From Orlajensenia stereocauli (GTDB lineage Bacteria; Actinomycetota; Actinomycetes; Actinomycetales; Microbacteriaceae): a DNA stretch of 64,000 nt. The stretch is from NCBI RefSeq assembly GCF_039548895.1, contig NZ_JBCLVG010000001.1; one strand, 5' to 3'. Shown piece after piece: positions 58,682 through 64,000 of this stretch (the stretch's first letter is position 1; each line of letters starts with the position of its first letter). The notes under the pieces are model-generated. The model had not been told where the DNA came from. It searched no databases and saw only the letters and a list, made by a program, of their open reading frames with translations. A program made the translations under genes and the position numbers.

Positions 58682-58687
58682 ATGCTA
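58682..58687 (-). promoter_or_regulatory. -10 element for leaderless DUF427 transcript
   Basis: TAGCAT on the minus strand, six bases before the ATG. Confidence 0.45.
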
Positions 58688-58719
58688 CGCCGCAGGCTGG
58701 GTAAACACCCGGGAACGCG

Positions 58720-58752
58720 GAACGCCTCCGCCCGAATCGGGCGGAGGCGTTC
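58720..58752. terminator. terminator hairpin of the CsbD gene
   Basis: GAACGCCTCCGCCCG pairs with CGGGCGGAGGCGTTC (15 bp, AAT loop), 15 bases after the CsbD stop on the gene's strand. Confidence 0.75.
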
Positions 58753-58767
58753 TGTCGAAGGTCAGTG

Positions 58768-58941
58768 TCAGCTCTTGAAGGCGTCCTTGACGTCGTCGCC
58801 AGCCTGCTTGACGTTGGCCTTGGCCTGGTCTGCGTGCCCCTCAGCTTCGAGACGCTCGTTGTCGGTCGCCTTGCCGACGCCCTCCTTGACCTTGCCTGCA
58901 GCCTCTTCGGCACCGTGCTTGATCTTGTCGTCCAAACCCAT
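58768..58941 (-). CDS. CsbD-family stress protein
   Basis: 57 residues, the usual CsbD length. MGLDDKIKHGAEEAAGKVKE, then GVGKATDNERLEAEGHADQA, with the conserved GKVKEG and ATDNERLEAEG blocks. General stress-induced proteins of unknown action. Start fixed by AGGAGG eight bases upstream. An in-frame extension upstream is not needed. Confidence 0.88.
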   Translation of the reverse strand: MGLDDKIKHGAEEAAGKVKEGVGKATDNERLEAEGHADQAKANVKQAGDDVKDAFKS

Positions 58942-59024
58942 GAGTGTCCTCCTTCGATCGATTGATTCCACGCTCTCAGGATCGGAAGTGCGCTGCTAGG
59001 GGTTGACTTCCCAGCTGTCGGACG

Positions 59025-59732
59025 TCATCTCCCGAGTCCGCGGTAGTGCGCCTTCTCGGCCGCGTCCATGTGCTCGAGCGCGTTGCTCAGCATGACGCGG
59101 GGCATGGCGGCGGCGTGGGCGTCGAGGAAAGCCAGGAGAGCCGGGCGGTCGGTGTCTCCGGCATAGCGCAGCATCCACCCCGCGGCCTTCGTGACGAGGG
59201 GTTCCGAGTCGGCGACCACCAGCTCGGAGATGGCCAGCGCATCCGTGACATCGCCGGCCCTGATGAACCAGGCCGTCGCGAGCAGTGCCGATCTCCGATT
59301 CGGCCAGAACGACGATCGTGCCAGTTGGTACAACGGATCGCGCGGCTTGTCGGCGAGCCAGCCGCCGAGCACGTCCCTGGCCGCGAGGTCGACGAGGTCC
59401 CAGTTGTTCACCCGGTCCGAGCGGCGCAGGTACAGCTCGTACAGCTCACCGCGACGCTCGAGCGTCGCCGTCTTGGCTGCCGCAGCCTTGCCCATGATGC
59501 TGCAGGCGCCGACGCGCACCTCGTGCACGGAGCTTTCCAGCATGGACTCCAGCTCGGCGATCGGCATGTCGAGGTGCCGCTTGGCCAGCTCGAAGATCGA
59601 GCCCATGCGCACGCCGACGAACTCCTCGTCGGGGCCGGCGGTGAAGTAGCGCAGGATCTTCGTCAGCTCGACGGGATCACGGAGCGTCTCGAGTTCCGCG
59701 ATGAATCCCGCCGCCGTCGACTCTCCCACCAC
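59025..59732 (-). CDS. DNA alkylation repair protein (AlkD-like HEAT repeat)
   Basis: 235 residues, all-helical with HEAT-like repeats. VRMGSIFELAKRHLDMPIAE, VNNWDLVDLAARDVLGGWLA and RSSFWPNRRSALLATAWFIR correspond to AlkC/AlkD-type glycosylases. The Asp of WDLVD and nearby Trp/Arg residues fit the catalytic pocket of AlkD. It would excise alkylated purines. GTG start; close to the acyltransferase gene on the same strand but with its own promoter region. Confidence 0.85.
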   Translation of the reverse strand: MVGESTAAGFIAELETLRDPVELTKILRYFTAGPDEEFVGVRMGSIFELAKRHLDMPIAELESMLESSVHEVRVGACSIMGKAAAAKTATLERRGELYELYLRRSDRVNNWDLVDLAARDVLGGWLADKPRDPLYQLARSSFWPNRRSALLATAWFIRAGDVTDALAISELVVADSEPLVTKAAGWMLRYAGDTDRPALLAFLDAHAAAMPRVMLSNALEHMDAAEKAHYRGLGR

Positions 59733-59766
59733 ATCAGGATGGCACGATCGCGGCCGTGCCAGGTGC

Positions 59767-61845
59767 TCAGGATCGAGATGCCTGCGCTTCGATGCCCAAG
59801 ACGCGCGGACCGATGATCGGGGCGATCGAGCGGGAGAAGCTGGCCGTCATGTGGTGGCTGTCGAAGTACACGATGAGCCCGCCGATCAGGGTGTGGCAGG
59901 TGGTCTCGTCGCAGAAGACGTCATCCAGGTCGACTGTCCGCACCTCGGGGTGCCGGGTCGCTGCGATCATGAGCGGGTCGACGTCGGTGGGGATCGTCGC
60001 CGAAGCGCGGGAGAGAGGACACGGGTCGACGTCGCCGGGGTGCTCGGCGATGCACTGCGGGATGTTCGTGAGCCCGGCGTTGGGGAGGTCCCTGATGGCG
60101 ACGACCTGCTTGCCGGCGTCGAAGAGGGGGCGCCACGCATTCTCGAAGTCCTCAGGAGCGACAGGACGGCCCAGCTTGTCGGGTGAGGGCATCGTGTACT
60201 GGCTCGTGTAGTTGGTGAACACCACGGAGTCGATGTCGGGTCGGCCGGCGATGTCGGTGATGGCGTGCTTGCCCCAGGTCGCGCAACTCCGGATCGACGT
60301 CGGACTCGAATCGCTGGCCGGCTGCACCCTCGGGGCGCCGGTGCCCGCGCACCAGGTCTTGATGTAGGTGAGGATGCGCACGTGGTGCTGCTTGCCGTAG
60401 CGGTCGAGTGCCTCGAGGTACTGCCCGGCGTGGGAATCGCCGATGAGGGCGATCGTCGACGTGAAAGCCTTCACGTCTCCTCGGTCGCAAGTGATCACGC
60501 GCGACGAATCGAGTGGCACCTTGCACTTGTCGGCGATCTGAACCCCCTTGCCGATGTCGTTCGCGGCGACGATGGGGTTCGTCAGGATGTTCGGGGCGTA
60601 GGGGTCACGGCACGGGTTGCCGGGCATCACGGCCACGGCGCCGCCGCAGACCTCGGCGGCGGCGACGGCCCGCTTGTTCTCCTCGGCGGCCACGGCGATG
60701 GCCTGGCCGGTTCTCGCGTAGCCGAAGGTGCTCACGCCGAGCATGAGCGCCGTCACGGCGACGGTGGCGACGAGCGTCAGCCATGCCGGTCGTGCCGTGA
60801 ACAGCCTCATCTGGCGTCCTGGATCCTCGATCAGGGTCTTCGAGAGCCAGGCGAGCGCGAGGCTCACGACGAGGATGCCGACCCGGCTGGTGAATCCGAG
60901 TTCATGCCCGAGGGCGAAGGGAAGGATCACGATGAGCGGCCAGTGCCACAGGTAGAACGAGTAGGAGATGTCGCCGATCCACTGCACCGGGCGAAGCCGG
61001 AACAGGACGCCAGGTCCCCACGGCAGGCGGGGGTCGCCCGCCCAGATGACGAGCAGGGTCCCCAGCACGGGCGTGACGGCGGCGATCCCCGGGAACGGCG
61101 TCGCCGGGCTGTACAGGACGATCGTCGCCACCAGCATGCCGAATCCGACCCAACTCACCGCGGCGCGGAGACGGGGGGAGTGCATGTGCACGCGGGCCGC
61201 GGCGAAGGCCAGCAGGCCTCCCGCACCGAACTCCCACGCACGGCTGAGCGTCACGAAGTACGCCGGGGCGGGATCGGTCGCGACCGCGACGGCTGCGTAG
61301 ACGAACGATGCCAGGACGAGCAGGAAGAGGGTGATTCCGATGAGTCGCCTCGGCCTCGCGCCGAGCCTGGCGGCGATGGCCAGCATGGCGACGATGAGGA
61401 GCGGCCAGATGATGTAGAGCTGCTCCTCGACGGACAACGACCAGAAGTGCTGCACGGCCGACGGGCTGTTCTCGGAGTGGAGGTAGTCGACGGAGTCGAC
61501 GGCGAGTACCCAGTTCTGGATGTAGACGGCTGACGCGCCGATCTCCTTGAACCACTGCTGCCAGAGGGTCATGGGCACCCAGATCACCGTGGCGACGCCC
61601 GTCGCGATGAGCACCAGCATGCTCGCCGGGAGCAGTCGGCGCGCACGACGGGCCCAGAATCGACCGAGGGCGAGCCCACCGCTGGCATCCGTCTCGCGCA
61701 GCAGGTGCCCGATGATCAGGTAGCCGCTGATCGCGAAGAAGATGTCGACTCCGACGAAGCCACCCGTGATGCGCGTGGGCCAGAGGTGGAAGAGCACGAC
61801 GGCCCCGACTGCGATGGCCCGAAGGGCCTGGATCTCCTTGCGCAC
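59767..61845 (-). CDS. OafA-type membrane acyltransferase with C-terminal SGNH domain, second copy
   Basis: 692 residues in the conservative frame. N-terminal EIQALRAIAVGAVVLFHLWP, VGVDIFFAISGYLIIGHLL, ten or so membrane helices, then an SGNH domain with IGDSHAGQYLEALDRYG and YFDSHHMTASF. Clear paralogue of the protein encoded at 36712-38799. Expected role is O-acetylation of a surface glycan or secondary polymer. The start shown is GTG; a better-placed Shine-Dalgarno (GGAAGGA) points to an ATC triplet ten codons earlier at 61875, which would give a tail similar to that of the paralogue. Confidence 0.87.
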   Translation of the reverse strand: MRKEIQALRAIAVGAVVLFHLWPTRITGGFVGVDIFFAISGYLIIGHLLRETDASGGLALGRFWARRARRLLPASMLVLIATGVATVIWVPMTLWQQWFKEIGASAVYIQNWVLAVDSVDYLHSENSPSAVQHFWSLSVEEQLYIIWPLLIVAMLAIAARLGARPRRLIGITLFLLVLASFVYAAVAVATDPAPAYFVTLSRAWEFGAGGLLAFAAARVHMHSPRLRAAVSWVGFGMLVATIVLYSPATPFPGIAAVTPVLGTLLVIWAGDPRLPWGPGVLFRLRPVQWIGDISYSFYLWHWPLIVILPFALGHELGFTSRVGILVVSLALAWLSKTLIEDPGRQMRLFTARPAWLTLVATVAVTALMLGVSTFGYARTGQAIAVAAEENKRAVAAAEVCGGAVAVMPGNPCRDPYAPNILTNPIVAANDIGKGVQIADKCKVPLDSSRVITCDRGDVKAFTSTIALIGDSHAGQYLEALDRYGKQHHVRILTYIKTWCAGTGAPRVQPASDSSPTSIRSCATWGKHAITDIAGRPDIDSVVFTNYTSQYTMPSPDKLGRPVAPEDFENAWRPLFDAGKQVVAIRDLPNAGLTNIPQCIAEHPGDVDPCPLSRASATIPTDVDPLMIAATRHPEVRTVDLDDVFCDETTCHTLIGGLIVYFDSHHMTASFSRSIAPIIGPRVLGIEAQASRS

Positions 61846-61950
61846 GGGTCTGGTGGTGGGTGGTGCGCTGGAGATGAGTCGATCCTTCCGAAGACATTCC
61901 CAGCGATAGTAGTTGACCGCGGCTGAGTACCTGAATTCCCCGTTCGGGTC

Positions 61951-62832
61951 TCAGCGGGAGGTCACGGCATCCGTCAGCATGGTGAGGGTGGGCGTGCCGT
62001 CGACGTCAGCCAGCTCGAGCGTCACCGTGAGCGAGCCGAGCTCGGACAGCGCTGAGACGTGGGTTCCCCCGCAGGGGATGCTGACGGATGCCTCCGCGAG
62101 GTCCGCGACCCACGATCGGCGGTCGGTCAGGCCGGACCCGGCGACGTCGATGTGCACCGGTGCGTCCTCGGAGATCCAGGCCGCCAGCGTCGCGCTGGTC
62201 GCGGCCTCGATGGCGGCGAGCTGCTCGGCGAGGCCGTCTGCGGCGAAACCCTTGCGACGCAACGACTTGTTCAACCTGAACACGTCGGTGGAGCCGTTCT
62301 CGCGGATGAGGGAGCTGGCGATCGCAGCTCCGTCGAAATCGGGCTCTCCGAGGCCGTCGACGCGCACCTCCTTGGTCCACCGGTCGGCGACGGCGCGGTT
62401 CAGGGCCAGTGAGGCGAGGTGACAGGCTGTGTGACCGATGGACAGAGCGTTGCGGTACTCCTCGTCGACGACCACGGTGACCGCGTCGCCCTCGCTGATG
62501 GCGGCATCCGAGGCCACGAGATGGGCCACGACGAAGGCCCAGCCCTCCTCGCCCTTGCGCACGGGCACGTCGGCTCCGATGAACAGGGTCTCACCATCGG
62601 TCGCGGCGACGACCGCCTCGGTCACGGCGACCTCGTCGCCGGTCGAGGTCAGGAACACGGCGCGGTCGGTTCCCTGGTCGGGCCAGCCTGCGTCGACGGG
62701 GTGGCAGGCGGTCTCGTCGAGGAGCACGGCCGTGCGACCGTCGGGTGCGGGCTCCAGGTGCAGCACCACGGCGCCGTTGCGGGTGATGCCTGCCGGATAG
62801 AGCACGACGGTATCGGTTGCGGGGAGAGTCAT
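61951..62832 (-). CDS. alanyl-tRNA editing (AlaX-like) protein
   Basis: 293 residues. The editing domain of alanyl- and threonyl-tRNA synthetases is recognised from the zinc motifs GHTACHLAS (HxxxH) and PCGGTHVS (CxxxH). An N-terminal beta region of about 120 residues precedes it. It hydrolyses mischarged Ser- or Gly-tRNA-Ala in trans. ATG four bases after the VOC gene on the same strand, so they share a transcript. Confidence 0.8.
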   Translation of the reverse strand: MTLPATDTVVLYPAGITRNGAVVLHLEPAPDGRTAVLLDETACHPVDAGWPDQGTDRAVFLTSTGDEVAVTEAVVAATDGETLFIGADVPVRKGEEGWAFVVAHLVASDAAISEGDAVTVVVDEEYRNALSIGHTACHLASLALNRAVADRWTKEVRVDGLGEPDFDGAAIASSLIRENGSTDVFRLNKSLRRKGFAADGLAEQLAAIEAATSATLAAWISEDAPVHIDVAGSGLTDRRSWVADLAEASVSIPCGGTHVSALSELGSLTVTLELADVDGTPTLTMLTDAVTSR

Positions 62833-62836
62833 GCCT

Positions 62837-63226
62837 CTATTCTGCTGGAGGCTGGAGCACAGAGAGGATGTTGCCCGCTGGGTCGGTGAACCAGGCGATC
62901 TCGGGTCCGGGGTGCCGTCCGTCGGGGCGCTGGATGCCGCGCTCGTCCTGGCCGAAGCCGTCGTAGCGGAGCAGCTGGACTCCGGATGCCTCGAGCGAGG
63001 TGACCGCGGCGTCGATGTCGGCGACCTGGAGGTTGAGGATCGTGTAGGTGGCCGGAACGTGGTCGGGCTTCGGGTACACGAAGATGTGGTGGTCGTCGCC
63101 GAGGTCGAGGACCAGGCCGCCCATCTCCTCGGTGACGCCGAGACCGAGGGTGTCGGCGTAGAAAGCCTGGGCGGCCGGGACATCGGGCACGGCGAAGCCG
63201 CTGAAGATCCGCGTTGTTTCGATCAT
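62837..63226 (-). CDS. VOC-family (glyoxalase/bleomycin-resistance-like) protein
   Basis: 129 residues, one VOC module pair. FSGFAVPDVPAAQAFYADTL, VLDLGDDHHIFVYPKPDHVP, LNLQVADIDAAVTSLEA and EIAWFTDPAGNILSVLQPPA are characteristic. Could be a dioxygenase, glyoxalase or ligand-binding protein; the metal ligands are partly present. Upstream of the alanyl-tRNA editing gene in one transcript. Confidence 0.82.
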   Translation of the reverse strand: MIETTRIFSGFAVPDVPAAQAFYADTLGLGVTEEMGGLVLDLGDDHHIFVYPKPDHVPATYTILNLQVADIDAAVTSLEASGVQLLRYDGFGQDERGIQRPDGRHPGPEIAWFTDPAGNILSVLQPPAE

Positions 63227-63270
63227 GGCCCCAGCCAAGCACCGCAGGGTCGCAGCGACAAGAGGGCGGG

Positions 63271-64000
63271 TCAGACTCTGTCGGTGTGCTCGTGCACCTT
63301 CTTGCGGCCGAGCTGGATGGGCAGCGCCATGAGCGGCCCGACGAAGCGGCGCTGCAGCTTGCGCGCCGGTCCGAGGACGGCCTGCACGAGGTACTGCCCG
63401 AGGATGGCGCCCGCGGCCAGCGCGGCGGCGACGGCGGCGGCGCTGAGCAGCGACATCAGGCCGTTGATGTCGGCATCGGCCACCTGAAGCAGTCCCTGGA
63501 AGAGCGCGAGGCCGGGCACGAGGGGGATGAGCGCCGAGACCACGACGACCAGCGGCGGAACGCGCACGACGAGCACGACGATGGCCGCGAGCAGGCCGAC
63601 GGCGAGGGCGGCTCCGGCCGAGGAGAAGACGATCCCCACCTCGGTGCCGACGAGCAGGGAGTAGAACAGCTCGGCGGCCGCGCCGAGGGCGCACACCGCC
63701 CAGAATGCCCGCAGGGGTACCTGCACGGCGAACCCGAAGCCGAACACGATGATGACGGCCGCGATCAGCTGCATGGGCAGGCCCGAGATCGTGGGCGCCA
63801 TCGCTCCGTCGATCTGCAACACGATGCCGAAGCGGGCGAGCAGCAGCGTGGCGCCCAGCACGCCGGCCACCAGGCCGCTGGTGATGAGCACGGCCTCGAC
63901 GAGGCGGGCGGTTCCGGTGACGTAGAACCCGGACAGGGTGTCGTGCACCGCGCCGAAGGTGGTCACCCCGGCCAGGAGCATGATGATCGTCGCCACTACG
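63271..64000 (-). CDS. threonine/serine exporter family protein (ThrE-like), C-terminal part
   Basis: About 242 residues of the C-terminal, membrane-embedded half; the gene continues past the window edge. Eight or so hydrophobic helices, among them IIMLLAGVTTFGAVHDTLSG, LVSGLVAGVLGATLLLA-like and MQLIAAVIIVFGFGFAVQVP; PLVPGLALFQGLL is the second half of the ThrE fold. The tail is basic (LGRKKVHEHTDRV). It should export threonine, serine or small peptides. The ATG at 63996 is probably an internal methionine. Confidence 0.8.
   Translation of the reverse strand, partial: VVATIIMLLAGVTTFGAVHDTLSGFYVTGTARLVEAVLITSGLVAGVLGATLLLARFGIVLQIDGAMAPTISGLPMQLIAAVIIVFGFGFAVQVPLRAFWAVCALGAAAELFYSLLVGTEVGIVFSSAGAALAVGLLAAIVVLVVRVPPLVVVVSALIPLVPGLALFQGLLQVADADINGLMSLLSAAAVAAALAAGAILGQYLVQAVLGPARKLQRRFVGPLMALPIQLGRKKVHEHTDRV

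Overview
The window is high-GC, gene-dense DNA from an actinobacterium, most likely a member of the Microbacteriaceae. This is inferred from several signs. Codons end in G or C, GTG starts are common, and many genes look leaderless. The GGATGCC/GGCATCC heptamer is abundant. A DUF222-HNH endonuclease sits beside GAGCGAGTAG-type repeats, and the gene families are typical of the group. I see no rRNA, phage, insertion sequence, CRISPR array or plasmid function. There is one tRNA gene, tRNA-Ala(CGC). The window looks like ordinary chromosome with metabolic islands.

Layout. 1-4.8 kb: the start of a PspA-like gene coupled to a membrane protein, an acyl-CoA synthetase, a lipid kinase and a manganese catalase. 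4.9-11.6 kb: a sugar-uptake cluster with a divergent ROK regulator, a lipoprotein binding protein, a permease, a single-domain ATPase, two tandem ketose 3-epimerase-like proteins and a P-loop sugar kinase. This resembles the rhizobial frc (fructose) system with epimerases added. 12.5-16.7 kb: an epoxide hydrolase, a two-subunit CoA-transferase with a divergent IclR regulator, and a VOC protein. 16.8-21.3 kb: an MFS transporter and a cytosolic GH3 glycosidase, opposite a single-chain double TetR regulator. 21.6-27.7 kb: an HNH endonuclease, a phosphodiesterase-fold enzyme, a GNAT protein and small proteins, then a lysine-rich DNA-binding protein.

27.8-34.0 kb: a 1340-residue Pls/PosA-type non-ribosomal peptide synthetase, an M1 aminopeptidase and, on the other strand, a Sfp-type phosphopantetheinyl transferase. 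Together these look like a self-contained cationic poly-amino-acid island. 34.1-43.9 kb: a phosphate transporter, an acyltransferase-esterase pair, an ArsR/SRPBCC regulon with a shared operator, RNase HI with a putative sliding-clamp motif, and a DEAD-box helicase. 44-49.7 kb: a lipase-like protein, a secreted metalloprotease and small enzymes. 49.8-53.6 kb: a 1258-residue SF1 helicase-like protein whose ATPase motifs are broken. 53.9-64 kb: housekeeping genes (mscL, fmdB-like, 5-formyl-THF cyclo-ligase, galU, a GNAT acetyltransferase, tRNA-Ala, DUF427, CsbD, an AlkD-like protein), a second OafA-type acyltransferase, an alanyl-tRNA editing protein, a VOC protein and the end of a ThrE-type exporter.

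The most unusual items are the degenerate helicase, the double TetR with three TGGTA repeats spaced exactly 22 bp apart, the two ArsR-linked promoters that share TA(A/C)ATTCACCC-N4-GG(G/T)TGAA, the QLSLF motif in RNase HI, the tandem ketose epimerases and the Pls/PosA island. All functions are read from sequence motifs by eye; no database search was run.
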